From: Melieria omissa | Lineage: Eukaryota > Arthropoda > Insecta > Diptera > Ulidiidae | DNA: 64,000 bases | Direction: 5' to 3' | NCBI GenBank assembly: GCA_963971225.1 | Contig: OZ020269.1 | Span: 38,275,264 to 38,339,263, forward strand | Shown here: positions 52,368 through 62,344 of the stretch, one piece after another | How the letters are laid out: the number at the start of each line of letters is the position of its first letter | How positions within the stretch are numbered: the first letter of the stretch is position 1 | Position numbers and translations under genes: made by a program | The notes under the pieces: model-generated | Seen by the model: only the letters and a program-made list of their open reading frames with translations | What the model was told of the DNA's origin: nothing | Databases searched by the model: none

Positions 52368-54022
52368 CACTAGTCAGAATAAGTTTGCGTACAGGCAAGT
52401 CAAAAATATTTTATGATTAATTTTGACCTCAAAAATGGGTTCTCTGTTTATAAAAACTTATCCACATTATTCATATATGCCTTAACTGCACTTTTTGTTC
52501 TGTTTTAGATGAATTAAAATAATAATTTTCCATGTATTCGTATTTATTGACAATATACTCACAAAACGGTGCAGAATAAGTTTGCGTACAAAACTAATAA
52601 CGGGAACTTCCGGTTATGCTCTTTATTTTTTTTGGAAAATTTGTATTCCATTGAACAGTAAACGGACTTGTAAGTTATTTGGAACCGTATATGTGCTTGA
52701 AATTTTATAGAAAGCAATAGAATTCAACAGAAAAATATTAAAAATGGATAAAAAATAATCTTACAAAAACTTTTCAAAATTGACAAAAAATTTCATGAAA
52801 TTAGAGAAACTTTTGGGAGAGCACATTCGTCATTTCAAACGCCATCTTAAATTTTTGAACAGAAAATCTTGTTTGGTTACTACGATCTGACCATTTTCTT
52901 AAGTTACCCGAGCAAGAGGATTCGATTGTTTGCGATCAGTGCATCACAATCTAAGGCTAGTTGCATCCAATATCTTCAGAAATGTACAGAAATATTTTAT
53001 AAACCACATAAGCAGTGACTTTATAAGAAAAGTTCTGAAAAAAACATACTTCCCCTACATAACAGCATGTAAGAAGCCCATATTTAGCTTACTTACAAGA
53101 AGCACAGAATTGCTTTCGTAAAAGAGTCCATCAAGGAGTCTAAAAAACCGGATTTCCGGGACGAAATGTTGTTATCTATAGAAAGTGGGACCTTTCATTA
53201 TTATCTGATAATGGTTTGGCATATTTGGCATTAAAAGGCATCAACTAATTTGAACAGGATCCTGTTAATAACAAAAATCTGAAATTAACAGTGAAGCATA
53301 GCATATGTGGAGATATGGTATGGGGCTGCGTGTCAGGAAAAGGAGTGAGCAGGCTGTGTTGTTTTATTCAGAAATGCTTCCGGGGGGTTATTTACATATT
53401 CTAAAAGCTTATGTAAGCCAAGGTTTCAAAACTTTGGATCAGATTCCAACATATCTTTTCAACCTTAGCGCGCAATGCATACGATGCGAAGCTATGTTTG
53501 CTATTAACTGGCTCAACAAAGCTGCAAAAGTCCCTCCCTAGTCACCTACTGTGCATCTAATTGAGTATATAAGGGGTTCAGTTAAGCCCTGAGCCCAACG
53601 ACACTCCATCTTCTAAGATATAGTTAACCAATACAACAATTCAAGGATATAACAAAATAACCGCTGAAAAAACACCGAATTTAAAAAAATTTGCGCCAAA
53701 ACTTCTGCAGGGAGTTCAAGCGAGAAAATAAAATTCACAAAGTTATTAATTTTTGAACAAAACTTAGTTTCAATTGAATTTTAACTACATAATCTCATCT
53801 TGTACGCAAACTTTTTCTGAGGTGAATTCATAACATATTTTGTTTTTGGCCCTCCTTCTACAGTTTGGTCAAGTTTTTGTTATTATTATCTTAATGGAAT
53901 AAAAGAACTAAGTTTACGGAAAAAATAAAAAATATTTTGTTTTTGAAAAATTACTTTAAGTGATTTATTTTTCATATGAAAAAACTACGTACCCCTTGTA
54001 CGCAAACTTATTCTGACTAGTG
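52368..54022 (+). mobile_element. Tc1-type element, decayed, with both ends
   Basis: CACTAGTCAGAATAAGTTTG at the left and its mirror at the right, TA at 52366-52367 and 54023-54024. A second copy of the motif (CAGAATAAGTTTGCGTACAA) lies at about 52573 and another mirror-like one at 53800, so the termini contain paired binding repeats. 1655 bp, typical Tc1 size. Confidence 0.87.
52930..53580 (+). pseudogene. Tc1-type transposase relic
   Basis: Scattered blocks in several frames: RKVLKKTYFPYITACKKP, then GMGLRVRKRSEQAVLFYSEM (compare the Tc1 'WGC.S..G.G.L' block), then SPTVHLIEYIRGSVK, which corresponds to the Tc1 SPDLNPIE..W region with its Glu. The Asp-containing blocks are not clear. Many stops. 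Confidence 0.65.
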
Positions 54023-54024
54023 TA

Positions 54025-55860
54025 AGTCAGCCAGTATTGCATACGAAACATTTATTTTTAGAAACTTGTCCCTTGGCAGTTTTTCACTTAGATATTTCGA
54101 AAAACCACGTAAATCGGAGGATAAGTGACTAAACTAGTCATTCGACCATTCCTTGGACGACAAATCAATTTGTCTATTTCGATCTTTTTATGATATCTAC
54201 ATATATGTACATGCGGCTGTGCAACAGATACAAGTAGGCTTTGCACATTGCACCTTGTAGTGCAAACTAGTCAAATTGTTCAACAAATCTAAAACTAACA
54301 ACTAAAACAACAACACTAAAACTAAAACTTTAGCTCAGTTACTGCTTTGTTGTTGTCTCGAGAACTGAAACTTCATATAATACCTTTCATTGTTTAAACG
54401 CCAGCAGAAGGAGGCAAAATTGTATTCATACATACACTCGCAATTGGGTACGGTATAATCGTAACTATAGACACACGTACATAAATATGCATACATATCT
54501 ACTTTTGTTTGTCATATTTAAATTGTGTCTATTTTGATGTGTTCCTTGCGCGGACACACCTCAGAAGGAAAACATTTTTAACTGTTTCGCTCGGGCACAA
54601 AAATAACCCGCCGATAACATTGCATGTATGTATGTATGTAACTAGTAACGCTGCAATTACGAGTGTACTAGTGCGTACTAGCAGCAGAGGCCTGCAGGTA
54701 AGTGAGACAACCATTTGGTAGCGGCAGAAGTGGTGCTCTACTGTCGCGTGACTAGGTCGAGTGTAGTCGTAGCTACCAAGCAATACAGCCAACAATAGTC
54801 AGTACAACCATAGCGGCTGCACGAATTGCTTTGTTCGAAGAACTATGCACATGCACACACGGGCAGCCAAATAAAGACAAGTTAATAGTTAACAACATCG
54901 GTGAGTCGAATACAGAACGTGAAGTAAAACGGTCGCGTTCGAAAATTCCTCGGGACAACGAAAAACCACGCACACGCGCCGAAACCTACAAAGCAGAAAA
55001 GACGTACGAAAGGGACATATATTTCCCGTAAACATACGTGTTGATCGAGGCAGCAAGAGCGCTGCCCACAGCCTAGTCACCCTGTTACGAGTGCTCACGC
55101 TCACGCTTCGTTCCAACTTCCCTAAGGCAAAATGCGGGAGAAATACTAACGGCACAACCACATACCGTCGGCTCTTTGTACGCTCTGCGACCAAGCACAG
55201 GCGAAAAATAATCGATTTCCACAAAAAGGTGCGCCAGACAGCGACACGGCCTGTGTCATTCGGTACAAGGATGTGCGTGGCACATGCATTGCTATCGGTA
55301 CAGTAGCAAGCGAAATCTCCCCTAACGAACGCTTTATTGAAACTTACAGACGGAATCGTAGCGATTAGCCAACCCGCCGAAGAAAATTGTGTGCAAAAGT
55401 ACTACAAACAATTTAGAAACTACGAACGGTAAGGATTCCTATCAGCCTTCCTTATGGAAGATCTTATGATATTCTTCTTACGACTATTTTTTGTTACCCA
55501 CTTGACAGTGAAGTGAGAGCTTACTTGACAGTAATAAATCGTTCAAATTACAACACAGCTTGGCGCTTTTGTTGTGAACTAATAATAGTAGTAAAAGTGG
55601 TAGTAGTAGTCATAGCCTTAGTCACAGTTAAATACGTATGACCATACAAAGTCTTTAGGTAATTTTAGAAAGTTTATGACCAAATCATAAACATTTCCTT
55701 ATATTTTCCCCTAAACCTTTTCAACACTGTTAATTGCTGGAAAGTAGGTTGGTATTATAAATTTCTGAAAGTGAATTTTTAAATTTCTTGCATACCAACA
55801 CAATTTAATGGCATCGCATAATGGTTTAAAGGATCTGTATTTTTTGTGTGCAAAAAAATT
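54025..55860. other. Spacer with a GC-richer patch, no supported gene
   Basis: Between about 54640 and 55440 the base composition rises in GC and two good splice-donor matches occur (CAGGTAAGTGAG near 54697, ATCGGTGAGTCG near 54897). This could be untranslated exon sequence of a host gene. No protein domain is visible and the frames (for example 54831-55031) are short, so I do not call a gene. Confidence 0.35.
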
Positions 55861-55869
55861 AAGTGCTCC

Positions 55870-56300
55870 AACACTCTTCAAATGTTGACTATGGCATTTA
55901 GCGAGGCTACTTTAAAATTTAAAGTTGTACAAGCTCTTTACAGACGGGCGAGAAGGTGTTAATGTCGATTCCGGCCTTGGTCGGGCCAGTAGGTCAACGA
56001 AGAATCGTCAATTACTATTATATAATTTGCTAAGCCATGCCATGCCATGCTCATGCCATGCTATTTTTTCGGCAGTGGCAGTGAATATTATTCTAAAATT
56101 GCAAAATTTGACCTAAAAATCCGACGCATTAGCATCACTAAGGAGCTGTTGAATGATATCAATGGCGATCCAGAATTGCTCAAAAGGCAAAGCCCAACCG
56201 TCATAGAAGCCGCCAAAAGAGCCAAGACCAAAAGTAGAACGCCAAGTTCAGTCAACTGCGAAAGTCTGTTAACTGTCTGCCGTGGTTGCATCTTTTAATA
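55870..56300 (+). pseudogene. Strongly decayed mariner fragment
   Basis: LYKLFTDGREGVNVDSGLGRAS resembles the mariner block W(F/Y)..F..GRE.V.DD.R.GRPS. After a large gap, ELLNDINGDPELLKR resembles the sequence just before the first catalytic Asp, but the Asp block itself is gone. LLTVCRGC may be what is left of LLTVFFD.RG. The SINE at 56319 lies just downstream. Confidence 0.6.
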
Positions 56301-56318
56301 GAAGTAATAGACATAGTG

Positions 56319-56650
56319 GACAGCCGCCGTGGCTCAGTTGGTTAGTGCGCGGTCCATGCAGAGCGACGCAAGTTCGAATTCTGCATGTAGTAACACCTAA
56401 AAAAAAAAAAAATAACGGGAAACTCGTTTTCTCTTTCGATGGCTGTCCTCTCAGCTGGAAATGGCAAACCTCTGAGAGTAAAAATTGCCTATGAAAAAGC
56501 TCCCAACCTGCCGTAAAGAACCGGCATAAAACTGTAGGTCCCTTCCACCCGCGTACAAAATTCACACGCACAACACGGGTGGTTGCGGGAAGCTAGGCCT
56601 TAGTCTCGCGTAAGCGGGCTGTCGTGCCAATCAATTATTATTATTAATTA
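56319..56650 (+). mobile_element. tRNA-derived SINE, copy 2
   Basis: Same family as 51525-51860, with nearly the same body and a longer A-run after AACACCT. AATAGACATAGTG flanks both sides (56306-56318 and 56651-56663). The B box GTTCGAATTCTG is closer to a tRNA than in copy 1. The tail is TTA-rich. Confidence 0.93.
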
Positions 56651-56663
56651 AATAGACATAGTG

Positions 56664-57075
56664 ATAGATAACTTAACACCATAACACGTACCAACTGTTG
56701 TTCCGGTGGAATATATAGGGTGTCCGAATAAAAGTGCACTGTAAAATTTTTGTAACATTTATTTTTTAAGTAAGCAACTCTGAAATTTGTTGTGATTGTG
56801 TCTGCTTTATTAGTTAGAAAACAATCGATTTATAGAAATAACGATTAACCAAATCAGCTCCCAACAACCACATCTTTGTAAAACTGTCATCGAAAATCGA
56901 AGAAAGCAAGGGACCTGTGATAATAACAGTGGGACCATTTGCCAAATATTTTAATTTTAAACTTAATCAATATAAATATAACCACTCGCTCAATAAATAT
57001 GCGTTAAGTATGTATATTTTTAAATTATATCGTGCAGTTTTTTTAAACACTCTCACACATACATACACACATATA
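56664..57075. other. Spacer without recognised gene
   Basis: AT-rich; ends in a CACACATATATA run next to the Tc1 palindrome. Confidence 0.45.
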
Positions 57076-57497
57076 TACAGTTGCGGTTAAAATAATAGTA
57101 GTACGCGTACAACGAAAAGAAAATTAAGAAAAAATAATCGGCTTTTCTTTACAAATATTTATTTTGTATTTTTTTAACAAGTTATATGTGTTAACAATGC
57201 AATCATAAAAGAAAACTTAAGAATTAAACTCAGTTTGGTTTGATTTAAATTAAATGCGTCAAAAGCTCCAAAATATGGACGGTCAAAAAAATAGTAGTTC
57301 GCTTTACTTTCATAAAAATGAAGCAACAATTGTGTTTCATTTTAAAAGATTTTGTGGTTAAATAGTAATAACGTAATTTTTCTTCAAATTAATATTTAGT
57401 TGCGTGACTGTTGTTTGGCTATTACTGCAGCACAGAGCCGATGCATTGAAATAACCAAATTTTCATATCTTTCTCTAGGGGCGTGGTCTACTGCTTC

Positions 57498-57776
57498 TCA
57501 AAGTTGATTATTATTTAAAAGATTATTGTGAGCAACTGCTCGCTTCACGTCACACCACAAATTTTTAATTATATTGAAGTCTGGTGATTGTGCGAGCCAT
57601 TCCATAACCCTAATCCTGCTTTTGCGAAGCTCCTTCCGTGCGACCTTTCTTGTATGCTTTAGGTTATAATCCTGTTGGAAGACCCAAAGCATTGGCGTTT
57701 TTTCACGGACATACGGTAGCACGATTTCCTGCAAAATTCGTACACATACACATCGATCCATCGTTTTCTTGATCAA
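57498..57776 (-). pseudogene. Tc1-type transposase C-terminal fragment, left arm
   Basis: MDRCVCVRILQEIVLPYV, then WVFQQDYNLKHTRKV (second Asp; usual QQDNDPKHT) and WLAQSPDFNIIKNLWCDVK, where Lys replaces the catalytic Glu of the usual NPIENLW. The N-terminal two thirds are missing. It mirrors the fragment at 57972-58283. Confidence 0.85.
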
Positions 57777-57971
57777 ATAAATAGCGCCACCTCCATAAAA
57801 CGTAAGACATGCTCAATAAATAAATGCATGTCTTACGTTTTATGGAGGTGGCGCATACGGTAGCACGATTTCCTGCAAGATTCGTACACATACACATCGA
57901 TCCATCGTTTTCTTGATCAAATAAATAGCGCCACCTAGATAAAACGTAAGACATGCTGAATAAATAAATGC

Positions 57972-58283
57972 ATGTCCTACGTTTTATGGAGTGACGCTAT
58001 TTATTTGATCAAGAAAACGATGGATCGATGTGTATGTGTACGAATTTTGCAGGAAATCGTGCTACCGTATGTCCGTGAAAAAACGCCAATGCTTTGGGTC
58101 TTCCAACAGGATTATAACCTAAAGCATACAAGAAAGGTCACACGGAAGGAGCTTCGCAAAAGCAGGATTAGGGTTATGGAATGGCTCGCACAATCACCAG
58201 ACTTCAATATAATTAAAAATTTGTGGTGTGACGTGAAGAGAGCAGTTGCTCACAATAATCTTTTAAATAATAATCAACTTTGA
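57972..58283 (+). pseudogene. Tc1-type transposase C-terminal fragment, right arm
   Basis: The same residues as the left-arm copy, differing at one position that I see (KVTRKE for KVARKE), with the same Glu-to-Lys change. The shared defect shows that the palindrome formed from one already defective copy. Confidence 0.85.
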
Positions 58284-58706
58284 GAAGCAGTAGACCACGC
58301 CCCTAGAGAAAGATATGGAAATTTGGTTATTTCAATGCATCGGCTCTGTGCTGCAGTAATAGCCAAACAACAGTCACGCAACTAAATATTAATTTGAAGA
58401 AAAATTACGTTATTACTATTTAACCACTAAATCTTTTAAAATGAAACACAATTTTTGCTTCATTTTTATGAAAGTAAAGCGAACTACTATTTTTTTGACC
58501 GTCCATATTTTGGAGCTTTTGACGTATTTAATTTAAATCAAACCAAACTGAGTTTAATTCTTAAGTTTTCTTTTATGATTGCATTGTTAACACATATAAC
58601 TTGTTAAAAAAAAATAATAATAAATATTTGTAAAAAAAAGCAGATTATTTTTTCTTAATTTTCTTTTCGTTGTATGCGTACTACTATTATTTTGGCCGCA
58701 GCTGTA

Positions 58707-59300
58707 TATAACTGACCTACAGTATTAGGCGGAATCCGAAAGATGGGAGCTCTTTCATAGCCGCCAAAAGGAAGTTTTATCCGTATATCTTGTTGTTGAC
58801 TTTAATTTAATTTACGTAAAGTTCGTGCTCGTACATAGATTCTAACAACTTTAGTGTGGATAGCATGGATACAGGGCCGTAGCCCCCCCCCGAAATGTTA
58901 GAACATTGTTTTAATTTACAATATTCTAAACTAGTTACTAATCACACCATGCATGGCTACGTTTACATTGAGCCCAAGTGCCTAATTAAGTTAAATTAGT
59001 AATTTAATTTAGCTTGGAAGCTTGTTTTCAGTCAGCTGTCGGGTTTTGATTTGAGTAACCCCCCCCCGAAAAAAAATCCTGTCTACGGGCTTGCATGGAT
59101 ACACTTAAAAAATTGTTCATACGTTTATTTTGCTTTTGCTAGACTTCCAACATGGTAGCCAAATTGTTACTGCTCCGAATGTACGGGGAATTCTGCGCTG
59201 TTCGCTATCTCCACGCTCAACAATCTCACTTAAATATGTATGTACAACTGCAAGGTAATTTTACAGAATATTTGTAGATACATACATATATATCTACACA
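58707..59300. other. Spacer with two C-runs
   Basis: Runs of nine or more C at about 58878 and 59058, each followed by GAAA. No gene seen. Confidence 0.45.
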
Positions 59301-59304
59301 TTAA

Positions 59305-59796
59305 CCCATTAAGCCCTGAGCGTTGCGTTTGCGCAACGTTTGGGAATTTCGCTACATTAAGTAATTCATAAAGATATGACTTGAAAATGGGTAGAATTGG
59401 ATTCGAATTGATCGTTTTAGATTCTGCCATACTCAAATTTAAAAATTTTTAAATATTCATATCTTTTTTTCGATCCAAAGTCAAAGGTTTTTTTTGGGGA
59501 ATTTTTGAAATTCAATTAAAAATACTTATTCTTCAAACCCATCAAAATCCCTTTGTGAGCTGCATTTTGTAATGCTAATCTATTTAAAAATATGTTTAAA
59601 AAAAATTTTTTTTTTTAATTTTATGTTTTGTATGTGACTAAGGCCCAAATTGCGTTTGCGCAACGTACCCTCCTGGTTCAGGGGGTGGGGGTATGAATTA
59701 TTTGCTTGATTTTTTTTCTTGATTACGTCAATTACTAAGATTGTGTAAAATTTTATGGAAATCGCACAAGCCCTTCTGGGGTCAGGTTTTAATGGG
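59305..59796 (-). mobile_element. piggyBac-type MITE, copy 2 (492 bp)
   Basis: Reverse complement of the copy at 38659-39155 with few differences. Ends CCCATTAAGCCCTGAGCG and GGGGTCAGGTTTTAATGGG, TTAA at 59301-59304 and 59797-59800. Confidence 0.92.
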
Positions 59797-59996
59797 TTAA
59801 TATCAGCCAATAGGCACTCTTATAAGTATGGCAATTGGCACATCGACTAACGAGTCGAGCTCTGAAAGCCCAGCCTATATAGTCCAAAATTTACATCAGG
59901 TCCGTATTCAAGGAGGTAAAAACAATTATTTTCTATAGCCAATCTAATGTGCAACAAATGAATACAATCGACGAAATGGTCCACACCTAGAACATA

Positions 59997-60944
59997 CATT
60001 GTGACCGAAAAGTTTCCGGAAATTCTCATTTAAAATTCGAGCGCTGTATATTTTTCGATATTTTAAGTTTCTGTAGGTTGGTAGCACTGTCCTTAATTAC
60101 TATGCCAAAAATGAGCGCGATCTGTCAGACAGTTTGTTTACGGCAGCTGTTGAAACCAGTTCACCTCAGTAGTGCGTTGCGATTTTGTTGAGAATTTTCT
60201 TCAAAATGAGTACCGTGAACAGGTCTCTTTGGACGTGCTTGATCGTGCCAATTCCGATCCAACTTTCATGGAACGCATCATAACTGGTGACGAGACATGG
60301 GTCTACGAGTACGACATGCAAACAAGCCAACAATCATCGGAATGGAGAGGAAAAGACGAGCCGAACCCGAAAAAACCACGCCAAAGTCGCTCGAAAATCA
60401 AGGTAATGCTGATTGTTTTCTTCGATATTCGTGGTGTGGTGCATCATGAATTCGTCCCTGAAGGACAAACAGTCGGTAAAGACTATTATTTTACTGTTTT
60501 AAGACGTTTGCGTGAAAATATCCGCCGTAAACGGCCTCAATTGTGGAAGGATAATTCATGGATTTTTCATGACGATAATGCTCCCTCGCACCGAGCCAAC
60601 ATTATCAACGATTTTAAGGCTAAACATTCAATAAATACCATCGAACAGCCACCGTATTCACCTGATCTTGCACCGTGTGACTTTTTCCTGTTTCCCAAAC
60701 TCAAATTACCACTCAGAGGAACGCGTTTTGAATCCATAGAAGACGTAAAACAGAATTCGCAGAGGGAACTCAAAGCCATACCGGAAAGCGCCTATAAAAA
60801 ATGTTTTGATGATTGGAAGAAACGTTGGCATATGTGTATCGCTTCTAATGGAGCATATTTTGAAGGAGATATAATAAATATTGATGAAGATTAAGAATTT
60901 TGCGTTTTATTTAAAATTTCCGGAAACTTTTCGGTCACAAGATG
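59997..60944 (+). mobile_element. Internally deleted mariner, copy B
   Basis: Ends CATTGTGACCGAAAAGTTTC and mirror, TA at 59995-59996 and 60945-60946. Same family as 23176-23737. 948 bp; the DNA-binding half of the transposase gene is deleted. Confidence 0.88.
60172..60894 (+). pseudogene. mariner transposase catalytic domain, N-terminus deleted
   Basis: A 240-residue open frame. After about 16 junction residues it matches the mariner catalytic core: RIITGDETWVYEYD (first Asp), KIKVMLIVFFDIRGVVHHEFVPEG, FHDDNAPSHRA (second Asp) and YSPDLAPCDFFLFPKLK (third Asp, 34 between). It then runs through WHMCIASNGAYFEGD to the stop. The catalytic triad is intact but both HTH regions are missing, so it should not bind its ends. 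The start is probably not a real initiator. Confidence 0.88.
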
Positions 60945-60946
60945 TA

Positions 60947-61390
60947 CCTTGTATGCTATAAGACTGTACTTTTATTGAAGCGAAACTTATTTTTCGAATT
61001 CTCGTAATTTTGCTTGTTCAGAAAGCCGTCCAACAAAATATGTTGAACGATAATTTCGGCGAAGAGAACATGAATCCTTATATTTTAAATATATATATTT
61101 TAACAATGTCGGCGTGTTATTGAATGGCGTAGCACCGACTAAGTGTAAAAAATGTAAAATATGAAATAACTCTAAAATTAAAAGAGATGTTTTATTCATT
61201 GAGTACGAACATGAAACGCTAGTACAACAAGATTCTTAAAGTAATCTTATAATCAGAGTAATAGCAGCAATCTTCTTGAAAACATAATTTAAAATATGAA
61301 CCACAAAATATTTTTGTTTTTCAAAAATTAACTCAATCGGACTTCCGATACTACAGTCCTCACTTAATCTATAACATTGTGACTCTCATA
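60947..61390. other. Spacer without recognised gene
   Basis: AT-rich; no repeat or domain seen. Confidence 0.45.
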
Positions 61391-61392
61391 TA

Positions 61393-61996
61393 TAGTGGTT
61401 TTTTTTAGAGGTTTGTTTTTCGAATAGAGATAAAACTGGCATTTTGTGGTCAAATCTGGCAACTCTAATGTCATTTATGTTGAGTTTGGTTTGCCATTTC
61501 ATCATGAACAGGTTGACAAAAGAACAACGCTTGCAAATCGTGCAAATTTATTTCGAAAATAATGGTTCAGTTCGCGAAGTTTACCGCAAGCTCCGTCCAT
61601 TTTATGGTCGACATCGTCCATCAGAGCAATTAATTCGGTTAACCATGGGTCGTTTTCGCACTACGTTTACTCTATGTGATAATACGCATCCGCAGAGACG
61701 TCGAACAGTGCGCACCGAAGAAACAATTGCCGCTGTAGAGCAAAATGTTGAAGAGGACCCGAATGAATCGATTCGCCACCGTGCACAGCAATTGGAGCTT
61801 TGTCCATCAACTGAAAATTGGACCTGTAGAATTCGCTTTATTCGAGCCAGCCGCGGCGGCCACATGCCCGAAATCATATTTAAACATTAATGGCATAAAA
61901 TTATCCTTCCAATAAAGCCAAATTGATGGACATTAAAACGATTTTCTTGTGTTTTATTTCAATTCGAAGTTCTATACCTCTAAAAAAAACACCCTA
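61393..61996 (+). mobile_element. Deleted mariner-like element, 604 bp
   Basis: TAGTGGTTTTTTTTAGAGG at the left and the mirror of TAGGGTGTTTTTTTTAGAGG at the right, next to TA (61391-61392 and 61997-61998). It keeps the 5' half of a transposase gene, with the catalytic half removed. Confidence 0.82.
61504..61890 (+). pseudogene. mariner-like transposase, DNA-binding part only
   Basis: The ATG at 61504 starts MNRLTKEQRLQIVQIYFEN, an HTH region (GSVREVYRKLRPFYG), a linker HPQRRRTVRTEETIAAVE, then a second HTH-like part (ESIRHRAQQLELCPST). After that it is joined to C-terminal sequence RIRFIRASRGGHMPEI(I). No DDE/D residues remain. The intact DNA-binding part could act as a competitor if expressed, which is inference. 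Confidence 0.82.
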
Positions 61997-61998
61997 TA

Positions 61999-62344
61999 CA
62001 TAAGGTGCCACATATCTAGAAGTGCCTCTACAAAACAATTAATAACAAGCGACGGTACAACCCGCTGCAGCAGACACTATGCAAACGTTACCTATATACA
62101 TACCTACATGTGCTTCAATAATACAAACAAATTTGAAAACCGTCTTTTGGTCTTTTTTGCTATCGTCTTTCAAAGTTTGCTCTTAAAATTCGTTTAGCGC
62201 TGAAAATAGTTTTATGTTCAACGACCGTATGGAATAACCAAAACAAAACTAAAAGCATTACCAGGCTGTCAATAACCCAAATGAAATTAAATTTGTATTT
62301 TTACTTGAAATTCATGCAGAGGCAATATACTAGTACATGTAATA
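61999..62344. other. Spacer without recognised gene
   Basis: AT-rich; ends near the AT-rich 3' end of the LINE. Confidence 0.45.

Larger units (their letters stand above)
57078..58704. mobile_element. Tc1-type palindrome with inverted transposase fragments
   Basis: CAGTTGCGGTTAAAATAATAG at the left and its mirror at the right; TA at 57076-57077 and 58705-58706. Almost all 1627 bp are palindromic: each arm holds the same terminal region and the C-terminal third of a transposase, facing outward. The centre (about 57780-58000) has three smaller inverted copies of an ATAAAACGTAAGACATGC segment. The parent supplied the ends of the MITE at 27227. Confidence 0.9.

Noticed and set aside
60172..60894. 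SETMAR-like domesticated transposase
   Set aside because: It sits between the element's own terminal repeats and TA sites with its N-terminus deleted; nothing suggests fusion to a host domain.
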